Positions 29,614-39,458 of a DNA stretch of 64,000 nucleotides are shown one piece after another. Below the pieces are notes generated by a model that did no database searches, was not told the origin of the DNA, and saw only the letters and a program-made list of their open reading frames with translations. The translations under genes and the position numbers were made by a program. The DNA comes from Pseudomonas sp. 10-1B. GTDB taxonomy: Bacteria > Pseudomonadota > Gammaproteobacteria > Pseudomonadales > Pseudomonadaceae. Every line of letters starts with the position of its first letter. Within the stretch, counting starts at the first letter, position 1. The stretch lies in assembly GCF_000935045.1 (NCBI RefSeq), contig NZ_JYKS01000035.1, positions 1-64,000 on the forward strand, written 5' to 3'.

Positions 29614-29629
29614 CTGGCTAAATTTACAG
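29614..29629 (+). promoter_or_regulatory. Candidate LexA (SOS) box before uvrB
   Basis: CTGG-N8-ACAG (CTGGCTAAATTTACAG), one base from the CTGT-N8-ACAG consensus. It ends 25 bases before the uvrB start and just after a TATAGA -10-like sequence (29605-29610). E. coli uvrB is LexA-controlled; control here is inferred. Confidence 0.55.
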
Positions 29630-29654
29630 TTGCTGCAACACCGCGAGGTCCGAC

Positions 29655-31670
<2,016 letters not shown>

Positions 31671-31681
31671 AGTCTGACGCC

Positions 31682-31776
31682 GGTCCTGTGGGAGCGGGCG
31701 CGCCCGCGAACACCGGCAAAGCCGGTGCCATTCACCGCGTCGCCTGTTTCGCGGGCGCGCCCGCTCCCACACAGGC
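31682..31776. repeat. REP pair with accggcaaagccggt centre
   Basis: gtgggagcgggcgcgcccgcgaa and its inverse flank accggcaaagccggtgccattcaccgcgtcgcctg. The same centre occurs at 36150-36240 and, in the other orientation, at 5290-5320 and 5415-5440. Confidence 0.85.
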
Positions 31777-31869
31777 CGCGTCGCGCTTACGAATTGAGTT
31801 CTCTGCGCGACAGCGCAGCCCCTAGGGCAGTGTGATCTCCCACAGGGCCCGCGCAGCCTCTGAATAAGC

Positions 31870-33420
31870 TCAATGGGCCTCCCCAGCCTTCAACCCCTCC
31901 GGCAGCTTGCGGGTCAACAACACTGCCACCATGCTCACCGCTAAACCAATCCCGACAAAGTGGAAGGCATCGTTGTACGCCATGATCAGCGCCTGCTGGT
32001 GGGTGATCTCGCTCAACTTGCCCAGCGCCGCATTGTCATTCCCCAGCCGCTCCGCCAGTTGTGCCAGCCGCTCCGCCACCTGCGGGTTGCTCGGCACCAC
32101 CGACTCCCTCAGGTAATCGAAATACACCTTGGTCCGTGCATCCAGCAGGGTGGCCAGCAACGCGATACCGATGGCCCCACCCAGATTACGCAGGATATTG
32201 AACAGGCTCGACGCCGACCCCGCATCCTGCGGTTGGATGAACGCCGTGGCAATCAGCGAAATGGTCACCATGATCATCGGCTGGCCGAGGGCACGGATGA
32301 TCTGGATATGGTTGAACTGCGGCCCGGCAAAGTCCGGGTTGAGCACCCCCGAGCCGAAACTGGCGGCACCGAACAGGCAGAAACCTAGTGCGCACAGCAC
32401 CTTGGGCGACACTACCTTCATCAGCTGTGGCACCAGCGGAATCAGGAACAACTGTGGAACGCCCATCCACATGATCACCTCGCCGATCTGCAAGGCGTTG
32501 TAGCCCTGCACCTGCGCCAGGTACAGCGGCAACAGGTAGATCGACCCGTACAGCCCCACCCCCATGCCCAGGCTGGCGATGCTCGACAGGCCGAAGTTGC
32601 GGTTACCGAGGATGCGCAGGTTGATCAGTGGGTGTGGCTTGGAAAACTGCAGGATGACGAAGGTGATCAGGCTGACCAGGGCAATGCTGCCCAGGCCGAC
32701 GATCAGGTGCGATTCCAGCCAGTCCTTGCGGTGGCCTTCTTCAAGAAACACCTGCAGGCAGCCCAGCCCCAGGCCGAGGGTGACAATCCCCGCGTAATCG
32801 GTGCTTTTCAGCAGCTCCCAATGCGCTTCTTTCTTCTCCAGGCCGTACAGCAGGCCGGCGATCATCACCAGGCCGGGCGGGATGTTGATGTAGAAGATGT
32901 ACTCCCAGCCCCAGTTCTCGGTCAGCCAGCCACCCAGGGTCGGTCCGATGGACGGCGCGAAGGTGGCGGTCATGGCGAACATGGCCATGCCCTTGGCGCG
33001 GTGGTGCTCGGGCAGCTTGATCAGGGTCAGGGTGAAGGCCAGCGGGATCAGTGCACCGCCGGTAAAGCCCTGCAGGGCGCGGAACAGGATCATGCTTTCC
33101 AGGTTCCAGGCCATCGAGCACAGCAGCGACGACAGCAGGAAACCGCCGGATACCCACACCGCCAGGCGCCGCGCCGAAAGCAACTGCACCAGCCAGGCGG
33201 TCAGCGGAATCATGATGATTTCCGCCACCAGGTACGAGGTGGAAATCCATGAACCTTCTTCCAGGGTGGCCGACAGCGCGCCCTGGATGTCCTTCAGTGA
33301 CGAGTTGGTGATCTGGATGTCCAGCACCGCCATGAAGGCGCCGAGCATCACGCTCATCACCGCGATCCAGTCACGCCGGGTCGGCTCCGCGGTGGGCCGC
33401 AGCAGTTGGTCACCGGCCAT
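31870..33420 (-). CDS. DHA2 family multidrug efflux MFS transporter (EmrB type)
   Basis: Inner-membrane proton antiporter expected to have 14 membrane helices; it works with the adjacent HlyD-type adaptor to export drugs or toxic organics. The 516-residue protein has the DHA2 features RDWIAVMSVMLGAFMAVLDIQITN (helix 1, motif D1 region) and GWEYIFYINIPPGL. The start MAGDQLLRP is preceded by the adaptor gene, whose end it overlaps by 11 bases. No outer-membrane channel is nearby. The substrate cannot be read. Confidence 0.92.
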   Translation of the reverse strand: MAGDQLLRPTAEPTRRDWIAVMSVMLGAFMAVLDIQITNSSLKDIQGALSATLEEGSWISTSYLVAEIIMIPLTAWLVQLLSARRLAVWVSGGFLLSSLLCSMAWNLESMILFRALQGFTGGALIPLAFTLTLIKLPEHHRAKGMAMFAMTATFAPSIGPTLGGWLTENWGWEYIFYINIPPGLVMIAGLLYGLEKKEAHWELLKSTDYAGIVTLGLGLGCLQVFLEEGHRKDWLESHLIVGLGSIALVSLITFVILQFSKPHPLINLRILGNRNFGLSSIASLGMGVGLYGSIYLLPLYLAQVQGYNALQIGEVIMWMGVPQLFLIPLVPQLMKVVSPKVLCALGFCLFGAASFGSGVLNPDFAGPQFNHIQIIRALGQPMIMVTISLIATAFIQPQDAGSASSLFNILRNLGGAIGIALLATLLDARTKVYFDYLRESVVPSNPQVAERLAQLAERLGNDNAALGKLSEITHQQALIMAYNDAFHFVGIGLAVSMVAVLLTRKLPEGLKAGEAH

Positions 33421-34465
33421 TGTCGCCTTCGTCTTCGCTGCGCAGGTCGACGGTGGCGGTGACCGACATGCCGGGGCGGATACGCCCGTGCAGCGGGTTG
33501 TCGGCACGGAAGGTGAGTTTTACCGGGATGCGTTGCACCACCTTGGTGAAGTTGCCGGTGGCGTTGTCGGGCGGCAGCAGGCTGAACTGCGCACCCGAGG
33601 CGGCGAACAGGCTGTCGACCCGGCCTTCGATGGGGGTGTCCGGGTAGCTGTCGAACAACAGCTCGGCGCGCTGGCCGGGCTGCATGCGGCCGATCTGGGT
33701 TTCCTTGAAGTTGGCCTGCACCCAGATGTCTTCGTCCGGCACGATCGACAGCAGGTAGGCGCCGGCCTGCACCACTTGGCCATTACGCGCGTTGCGCTGG
33801 CCGATGGTGCCGCTGATGGGGGCGCGAATCTCGCAGCGGGTCAGGTTCAGTTCGGCCTGGGCCAGGTCGGCCCGGGCATTGGCGATTTGCGCATCGAGGC
33901 GCTTGAGGTCGGCGTTCAGGGCGTTGACCTGCTGGCGCTGGCTTTGCAGGTCGGCGCGAGCCTTGTCGACCTGGGAACCGGCGACATGGCTGTCCGCCGA
34001 TAGGGTGGTGACCCGTTCTTCCGAGACGAAGCCTGGCTTGCGCAGCTTTTCGGCGCGGCTCAGGTCCAGGCGCGAGCGCTCGAAGGTGGCCTGGCTGGCC
34101 GCCACCTGGGCCTGGCCGGCGGCGATCAGGCTGCCTTGCTGGGTCAGACGGCTTTGTGCCTGTGCGTATTCGGCTTCGCGAGTGGCCAAGGCCGCGCGGG
34201 CGCGCTCGGCCGCCAGCTCGAAGTCGGCGACTTCCAGGCGCACCAGCAGGTCGCCTTGGTTGACGTGCTGGTTGTCTTCGACCGGCACCGTGTCGATGCG
34301 TGCGCCGAGCTGGCTGGAGATACGGGTGATCTCGCCCTGTACGTAGGCGTTGTCGGTGCTTTCGTAGAAGCGGCCCTTGAAGTACCAGTGGGCCAGGAAG
34401 GCGAGGGCGATGATGGCCACCAGAGTGAAGAAGATCGCCAGGCGGCGTTTGAGTTGGGCAGGCAT
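33410..34465 (-). CDS. HlyD/EmrA family membrane fusion protein
   Basis: Periplasmic adaptor of the efflux pair. The 351-residue protein has one N-terminal membrane helix (about 8-28), a biotinyl-lipoyl half motif (NVNQGDLLVRLEVADFE region), a long coiled coil (about 90-205, rich in Ala/Arg/Gln), the second lipoyl half (CEIRAPISGTIGQRNARNGQVV) and a beta-barrel. The ATG at 34465 gives MPAQLKRRLAIFF; longer extensions overlap the gltX promoter region. First gene of the operon, divergent from gltX. No dedicated regulator is adjacent. Confidence 0.92.
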   Translation of the reverse strand: MPAQLKRRLAIFFTLVAIIALAFLAHWYFKGRFYESTDNAYVQGEITRISSQLGARIDTVPVEDNQHVNQGDLLVRLEVADFELAAERARAALATREAEYAQAQSRLTQQGSLIAAGQAQVAASQATFERSRLDLSRAEKLRKPGFVSEERVTTLSADSHVAGSQVDKARADLQSQRQQVNALNADLKRLDAQIANARADLAQAELNLTRCEIRAPISGTIGQRNARNGQVVQAGAYLLSIVPDEDIWVQANFKETQIGRMQPGQRAELLFDSYPDTPIEGRVDSLFAASGAQFSLLPPDNATGNFTKVVQRIPVKLTFRADNPLHGRIRPGMSVTATVDLRSEDEGDNGR

Positions 34466-34608
34466 GAGGACTATCGTTCCAGAAATGTAAGCAAATTTAA
34501 CAGTGACAGACGGCTCCTTCACAAGTGACGTTCGCGCCATTGCTGGAGCCCAGTGCCTGCTCCCTGCTAACATCCCGCCTTTGTTTCATCTTTCGTTCGA
34601 GACCCTCC

Positions 34609-36090
34609 ATGACCACCGTACGCACGCGTATCGCGCCATCGCCTACCGGCGACCCCCATGTCGGCACTGCCTACATCGCTCTGTTCAACTACTGCTTTGC
34701 CAAGCAGCACGGCGGTGAGTTCATCCTGCGCATCGAAGACACCGACCAGTTGCGCTCCACGCGCGAGTCGGAGCAGCAGATCTTCGACGCCCTGCGTTGG
34801 CTCGGCATCGAGTGGAACGAAGGCCCGGACGTCGGCGGCCCGCACGGCCCGTACCGGCAAAGCGAGCGTGGCGAGATCTACGCCAGGTACGCCAAGCAAC
34901 TGGTTGACGCCGGCCATGCCTTCTACTGCTTCTGCACCGCCGAAGAGCTGGAGCAGATGCGCGCCGAGCAGCAGGCCCGTGGCGAAACCCCGCGCTACGA
35001 CGGCCGCGCACTGCTGCTGAGTGCCGAGGAAGTGCAGCGCCGCCTGGACGCCGGCGAGCCACACGTGATCCGCATGAAAGTGCCGAGCGAAGGCGTGTGC
35101 GTGGTGCCGGACATGCTGCGTGGCGATGTCGAGATCCCGTGGGACCGCATGGACATGCAAGTGCTGATGAAGAACGACGGCCTGCCGACGTACTTCCTGG
35201 CCAACGTGGTCGATGACCACCTGATGGGCATCACCCACGTCCTGCGTGGCGAAGAGTGGCTGCCGTCGGCGCCCAAGCTGATCAAGCTGTACGAATACTT
35301 CGGCTGGGAGCAGCCCAAGCTGTGCTACATGCCGCTGCTGCGTAACCCGGACAAGTCCAAGCTGTCCAAGCGCAAGAACCCGACCTCGGTGACCTTCTAC
35401 GAGCGCATGGGCTTCATGCCCGAGGCGATGCTCAACTACCTGGGCCGCATGGGCTGGTCGATGCCGGACGAGCGCGAGAAGTTCTCCCTGGCCGAGATGG
35501 TCGAGCACTTCGACCTGTCGCGTATCTCGCTGGGTGGGCCGATCTTCGACATCGAGAAGCTGTCCTGGCTCAACGGCCAGTGGCTGCGCGAGCTGCCGGT
35601 CGAGGAGTTCGCCGCGCGCCTGCAGAAGTGGGCGTTCAACAGCGACTACATGATGAAGATCGCCCCGCACGTCCAGGGCCGGGTCGAAACCTTCAGCCAG
35701 GTTGCCCCGCTGGGCGGGTTCTTCTTCGAAGGCGCGCTGAAGCTGGACGCCAAGCTGTTCGAAAGCAAGAAGCTGTCGGCCGACCAGGTGCGCCAGGTGA
35801 TTCAGTTGATCCTGTGGAAGCTCGAAAGCCTGCGCCAGTGGGAAAAAGAGCGCATCACCGCTTGCATCCAGGCTGTGGTCGAGGCGCTGGAGTTGAAGCT
35901 GCGTGACGCCATGCCGCTGATGTTCGCTGCCATCACTGGCCAGGCCAGCTCGGTGTCGGTGCTCGATGCCATGGAAATCCTCGGCCCCGACCTGACCCGC
36001 TACCGCTTGCGCCAGGCCTTGGACCTGCTGGGTGGTGTGTCGAAGAAAGAAAACAAAGAGTGGGAAAAGCTGCTGGCCACTATCGCCTGA
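34609..36090 (+). CDS. gltX: Glutamyl-tRNA synthetase
   Basis: Charges tRNA-Glu with glutamate. The 493-residue class I synthetase has the HIGH-type motif [14 protein letters not shown] (residues 10-23) and the KMSKS-type motif KLSKRKN (about 245-251). The ATG at 34609 gives [14 protein letters not shown]. It lies directly upstream of three tRNA-Glu genes, its own substrate. Confidence 0.97.
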   Translation: MTTVRTRIAPSPTGDPHVGTAYIALFNYCFAKQHGGEFILRIEDTDQLRSTRESEQQIFDALRWLGIEWNEGPDVGGPHGPYRQSERGEIYARYAKQLVDAGHAFYCFCTAEELEQMRAEQQARGETPRYDGRALLLSAEEVQRRLDAGEPHVIRMKVPSEGVCVVPDMLRGDVEIPWDRMDMQVLMKNDGLPTYFLANVVDDHLMGITHVLRGEEWLPSAPKLIKLYEYFGWEQPKLCYMPLLRNPDKSKLSKRKNPTSVTFYERMGFMPEAMLNYLGRMGWSMPDEREKFSLAEMVEHFDLSRISLGGPIFDIEKLSWLNGQWLRELPVEEFAARLQKWAFNSDYMMKIAPHVQGRVETFSQVAPLGGFFFEGALKLDAKLFESKKLSADQVRQVIQLILWKLESLRQWEKERITACIQAVVEALELKLRDAMPLMFAAITGQASSVSVLDAMEILGPDLTRYRLRQALDLLGGVSKKENKEWEKLLATIA

Positions 36091-36116
36091 CGGCGTTCTG
36101 AAGGCCGCTGCGGAAT

Positions 36117-36243
36117 CCTGTGGGAGCACTGTCTAAAAAGCCTGCGCAATCTTTGTGGGAGCGGGCACGCCCGCGAACACCGGCAAAGCCGGTGCCATCC
36201 ACCGCGTCGTCTGTTTCGCGGGCACGCCCGCTCCTACAGGCCC
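36117..36243. repeat. REP cluster downstream of gltX
   Basis: gtgggagcgggcacgcccgcgaa and its inverse flank the accggcaaagccggtgccatccaccgcgtcg centre, nearly identical to 31682-31776. The remaining gap to 36343 has no ORF. Confidence 0.85.
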
Positions 36244-36343
36244 ACAGACCATTCCCACAGGGCGAAGTGGCTTGATTCTGCGGGGCAGGGCGGTAAGTGA
36301 TTGTTATCTGTGAAAAAATTTTTGAATATTTTCAAAATTTCGT

Positions 36344-36372
36344 TTGACAGCCCTGCAATCCGATCTTAATAT
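36344..36372 (+). promoter_or_regulatory. Strong sigma70 promoter of the tRNA cluster
   Basis: TTGACA (36344-36349) and TAATAT (36367-36372) with a 17-base spacer. An AT-rich UP-element-like stretch (36310-36340) precedes it, and a GC-rich discriminator (gcgccccg) follows, as in stringently controlled stable-RNA promoters. The first tRNA begins about 70 bases downstream. Confidence 0.88.
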
Positions 36373-36447
36373 GCGCCCCGTCCACAGCGATGAACGAAAA
36401 CGAAACGCCAGGCACCCAGCCAGCGCTTCGGTTCAAAGCGACATTGT

Positions 36448-36523
36448 GGGGCTATAGCTCAGCTGGGAGAGCGCCTGCATGGCATGCAGGAGGTCAGCGG
36501 TTCGATCCCGCTTAGCTCCACCA
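36448..36523 (+). tRNA. tRNA-Ala (GGC), copy 1
   Basis: A 76-nt cloverleaf with acceptor GGGGCTA / TAGCTCC (one G-U pair), anticodon loop ATGGCAT with GGC, T arm GCGGTTCGATCCCGC, and encoded CCA. Confidence 0.97.
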
Positions 36524-36595
36524 AATTCCGCTTAGCAGCCAAGGCTGATAAGCAAGACCGGGTCCAGCAACCGGGTCTTGAAGGTAAGAAGGTTC

Positions 36596-36671
36596 GTCCC
36601 CTTCGTCTAGTGGCCTAGGACACCGCCCTTTCACGGCGGTAACAGGGGTTCGAGTCCCCTAGGGGACGCCA
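36596..36671 (+). tRNA. tRNA-Glu (TTC), copy 1
   Basis: A 76-nt cloverleaf with acceptor GTCCCCT / AGGGGAC, anticodon loop CTTTCAC with TTC, T arm CAGGGGTTCGAGTCCCCT, and encoded CCA. Confidence 0.97.
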
Positions 36672-36722
36672 GTTTCACACAAGCGATGTTTCAGTGTCGC
36701 TGGGCCGCGAGGCTAGAAATCC

Positions 36723-36798
36723 GGGGCTATAGCTCAGCTGGGAGAGCGCCTGCATGGCATGCAGGAGGTCAGCGGTTCGATCCCGCTTAGCTCCACCA
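36723..36798 (+). tRNA. tRNA-Ala (GGC), copy 2
   Basis: Identical by eye to the copy at 36448. Confidence 0.97.
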
Positions 36799-36840
36799 AT
36801 TTTGCCGCGGTTCGCGCAAGCGGATCGGCACGAAGGTTAC

Positions 36841-36916
36841 GTCCCCTTCGTCTAGTGGCCTAGGACACCGCCCTTTCACGGCGGTAACAGGGGTTCGAGT
36901 CCCCTAGGGGACGCCA
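36841..36916 (+). tRNA. tRNA-Glu (TTC), copy 2
   Basis: Identical by eye to the copy at 36596. Confidence 0.97.
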
Positions 36917-36945
36917 CTTTTTCCTGCGTTTTGCAGGGCTTAAAG

Positions 36946-36979
36946 AGGCTCGTCGATTACTGATGAGCCTTTTGTTTTC
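36946..36979 (+). terminator. Terminator-like hairpin inside the tRNA cluster
   Basis: AGGCTCGTC / GATGAGCCT (9 bp, one G-U) followed by tttgtttt, ending at the base before the third tRNA-Ala. It may reduce expression of the last pair or serve as a processing signal. Confidence 0.6.
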
Positions 36980-37055
36980 GGGGCTATAGCTCAGCTGGGA
37001 GAGCGCCTGCATGGCATGCAGGAGGTCAGCGGTTCGATCCCGCTTAGCTCCACCA
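36980..37055 (+). tRNA. tRNA-Ala (GGC), copy 3
   Basis: Identical by eye to copies 1 and 2; it begins directly after the T-rich tail of the internal hairpin. Confidence 0.97.
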
Positions 37056-37097
37056 TTTCTGCCAGGGTTCACACAAGTGAATCTTCGCGAAGGTTAC

Positions 37098-37173
37098 GTC
37101 CCCTTCGTCTAGTGGCCTAGGACACCGCCCTTTCACGGCGGTAACAGGGGTTCGAGTCCCCTAGGGGACGCCA
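37098..37173 (+). tRNA. tRNA-Glu (TTC), copy 3
   Basis: Identical by eye to copies 1 and 2; last gene of the cluster. Confidence 0.97.
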
Positions 37174-37199
37174 CGTTTACCCGCGTTTTGCGGGACTTT

Positions 37200-37237
37200 A
37201 AAGGCTCATTCGCTTATTGAATGGGCCTTTTGTTTTT
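37200..37237 (+). terminator. Terminator of the tRNA cluster
   Basis: AAAGGCTCATTC / GAATGGGCCTTT with a seven-base loop and a T-rich tail, 27 bases after the last tRNA-Glu. Its stem resembles the internal hairpin at 36946. Confidence 0.88.
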
Positions 37238-37292
37238 CTCCCCTCCAAAAAAATTCGCGACCGACGAGCGGCTGCAGATTCTGCTTGCTTAA

Positions 37293-37328
37293 AAATATTA
37301 TGAGAATAATATTTCGATCATAATATTT
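37293..37328. promoter_or_regulatory. Palindromic operator candidate of the TetR gene
   Basis: AAATATTATGA and TCATAATATTT are perfect 11-base inverted repeats around 14 bases, in an AT-rich stretch 18 bases before the TetR start. The site probably overlaps the promoter and fits autorepression. Confidence 0.65.
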
Positions 37329-37345
37329 GCCCGGTGAGTGATCTA

Positions 37346-37885
37346 ATGAGCGACAGGAAGAGCAGAACCCGCGAACGCATCCTGGAAGCTGCACGAAGTG
37401 CGTTGATCCAGCACGGCCCGGCTGAGCCGAGCGTCAGCCAGGTCATGGGGGCGGCAGGCCTGACCGTCGGCGGCTTCTATGCCCACTTCGACAGCAAGGA
37501 TGAGTTGATGCTCGAAGCGTTCCGCCAACTGCTGGGTGAGCGCCGCGCCTTGTTCGCGCAGATCGACCCCAACCTCGACGGTGCCGGGCGGCGGGCATTG
37601 GCCAGTGCCTTTTACCTTTCGCGCAAGCACCGTGATGCCGAAGTACATGCCTGCCCGCTGCCCAACTCGCTGGGCGAGATGCAGCGCCTGCCGGAGGCCT
37701 TCCGCGAGGTGCTGGCCGAGCACATCGAGTTGATGACCGCTGCCATGGTCGACCGCCCCGAGGACGCCGACAAGGCCCTGGCTGACCTGGCCCTGATGGT
37801 CGGTGGCCTGGCCCTGGCTCGTGCCCTGGGCACCAGCGAACTGTCTGACCGCATTCTGCGTGCCGCCAAATCGGCGGTGCTTTGA
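37346..37885 (+). CDS. TetR family transcriptional regulator
   Basis: A 179-residue TetR protein. The helix-turn-helix is at about residues 25-50 (SVSQVMGAAGLTVGGFYAHFDSKDEL), of the VGGFYAHF subtype common in pseudomonad and Burkholderia repressors. ATG at 37346 has GGTGAG about eight bases upstream. The next gene, an alpha/beta hydrolase, starts 15 bases later, so the pair is probably one operon controlled through the upstream palindrome. The ligand is unknown. Confidence 0.9.
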   Translation: MSDRKSRTRERILEAARSALIQHGPAEPSVSQVMGAAGLTVGGFYAHFDSKDELMLEAFRQLLGERRALFAQIDPNLDGAGRRALASAFYLSRKHRDAEVHACPLPNSLGEMQRLPEAFREVLAEHIELMTAAMVDRPEDADKALADLALMVGGLALARALGTSELSDRILRAAKSAVL

Positions 37886-37900
37886 CCCTGGAGCATGGCG

Positions 37901-38734
37901 ATGACTACCCTGAGCTGGATTCGTGGTGTCAATGGCACCCTGGGCCGCCTGGCCCCCGAGCACGTCGCGGGCAGGATGCGCCGTGCCTTCATGACCCCAC
38001 GCAACTTGCCGCCCCGGGATTGGGAACTGCCCGCCCTGGCCAGCGCCGAGCGCATTACCCTGCGCTTCGGCTTGTCGGCCTTGCGCTGGGGCCAGGGGCC
38101 GACCGTGCTGCTGATGCACGGCTGGGAAGGGCGGCCGACCCAGTTTGCCGCCTTGATCGACAGCTTGGTCCAGGCCGGGCACACGGTCGTGTCGCTGGAA
38201 GGACCGGGGCATGGCCGTTCGCCTGGCGAACAGGCGAATGTGGTGCTGTTTGCCCGGGCGCTGCTGGAGGCCGCCGCTGAACTGCCACCGCTACGCGCGG
38301 TAATTGGCCATTCCATGGGCGGTGCCAGTGTGCTGCTGGCCTTGCAGATGGGCTTGCGCACGGAGGCGGCGGTGAGCATTGCTGCCCCGGCGCGGTTGCT
38401 TGGCGTGCTGCGTGGCTTCGCCCATCGCCTGGGGCTGCCGGCGCGGGCGCGGGCGGCGTTCATTCGCCAGGTGGAGCGGGATGTGGGCATGCAGATCGCG
38501 CGGCTGGATGTGACCGGTTACCAGTTGGAGGTGCCGGGGTTGGTGGTGCATGCAGCCGATGATGCCCTGGTGGCCGCCGACGAAGCCCAGGTCATCCACA
38601 AGGCCTGGTTCGACAGCCGGCTGTTGCTGCTGGAGGAGGGCGGACACCAGCGGGTGCTGGCTGACCCGTGCGTGAGTGAAGCGGTGCTCGAATTGCTGGC
38701 CCGGGCTGCTGCGCCAGAGCGGCAAAGCGCCTGA
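37901..38734 (+). CDS. Alpha/beta hydrolase
   Basis: A 277-residue alpha/beta-fold hydrolase. The oxyanion stretch VLLMHGWEG is near residue 69, the nucleophile elbow GHSMGG (Ser) near 137, the acid Asp in VVHAADDALV, and the catalytic His in EEGGHQRVLA. The ATG at 37901 has GGAG eight bases upstream; the ATG at 37895 is too close to it. No signal peptide is visible. The substrate is unknown; co-transcription with TetR suggests an inducible detoxification or ester-cleaving role. Confidence 0.88.
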   Translation: MTTLSWIRGVNGTLGRLAPEHVAGRMRRAFMTPRNLPPRDWELPALASAERITLRFGLSALRWGQGPTVLLMHGWEGRPTQFAALIDSLVQAGHTVVSLEGPGHGRSPGEQANVVLFARALLEAAAELPPLRAVIGHSMGGASVLLALQMGLRTEAAVSIAAPARLLGVLRGFAHRLGLPARARAAFIRQVERDVGMQIARLDVTGYQLEVPGLVVHAADDALVAADEAQVIHKAWFDSRLLLLEEGGHQRVLADPCVSEAVLELLARAAAPERQSA

Positions 38735-38745
38735 ATGACAGGCCC

Positions 38746-38880
38746 GACGCGGTCGTTGTGGGAGCGGCCTTGTGTCGCGATGGGCTGCGCAGCAGCCCCG
38801 GCCATCCATGCTGGGGCTCAGATCCTGGGGCCGCTACGCGCCCCATCGCGACACAAGGCCGCTCCCACAACGACCGCGTC
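38746..38880. repeat. REP composite with 39-bp perfect inverted arms
   Basis: 38746-38784 is the exact reverse complement of 38842-38880. The arms contain gtgggagcggccttgtgtcgcgatggg. The centre has gctgcgcagcagccc and atcctggggccgctacgc. Related composites are at 41197-41309 and 51062-51184. Confidence 0.9.
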
Positions 38881-38972
38881 AGGCCATCAACGATAATCGT
38901 GTCAACCACAGAAGGGCTGGACATTCCCCCGCAGGTCGCTGCTAAATCCACTTTTGCGCCAAGGAAGCGAAC

Positions 38973-39407
38973 ATGAGCTGGGACCTGGCAACACCCTTCG
39001 TCATCGACCTGCGCGTCGGCAGCGAGGACATCGATGGCCTCGGCCATGCCAACAACGCGGTCTACGTCACTTGGCTGGAGCGCTGCGCCTGGCGCCATTC
39101 CCAGCGCCTGGGCCTGGACCTGGCCGAATACCGCCGGCTGGACCGCGCCATGGCCGTGGTGCGCCACGAAATCGACTACCTGGCCGCCGCCTACGAGGAC
39201 GATGAACTGCAACTGGCCACCTGGATCATCGACTGGGACCAGCGCCTGCGCATGACCCGGCGCTTCCAGCTCAAGCGCCCGCGTGACGGCGTGACCCTGC
39301 TGCGTGCCCAGACCACCTTTGCCTGCATCGAGCTGTCCAGCGGCAAACCCCGGCGCATGCCGGCCGAATTCCTCGATGGTTACGGCCCGGCGCTGATCGG
39401 CGCCTGA
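38973..39407 (+). CDS. Hotdog-fold acyl-CoA thioesterase (4HBT/FadM-like)
   Basis: A 144-residue single-domain thioesterase. The 4HBT active-site segment is IDGLGHANNAVYVTWLERCAW (residues about 20-40), matching the D-x-x-GH-x-NN-x-x-Y pattern of YbgC/FadM enzymes. AAGGAAG precedes the ATG by seven bases. It sits alone between REP DNA and dusC. The acyl chain preferred is not evident. Confidence 0.88.
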   Translation: MSWDLATPFVIDLRVGSEDIDGLGHANNAVYVTWLERCAWRHSQRLGLDLAEYRRLDRAMAVVRHEIDYLAAAYEDDELQLATWIIDWDQRLRMTRRFQLKRPRDGVTLLRAQTTFACIELSSGKPRRMPAEFLDGYGPALIGA

Positions 39408-39431
39408 AACACCGGCAATCTTTGTTAGACT
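39404..39431 (+). promoter_or_regulatory. Weak promoter candidate for dusC
   Basis: CTGAAA and TAGACT with 16 bases between, overlapping the thioesterase stop and 28 bases before dusC. Confidence 0.35.
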
Positions 39432-39458
39432 GCCGGCTTTTTCCGCCGAGACCCCGAC

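Noticed and set aside
36860-37072. A 70-codon - strand ORF across the tRNA cluster
   Set aside because: It is antisense to tRNA-Glu and tRNA-Ala; such ORFs are a common false annotation over tRNA genes.
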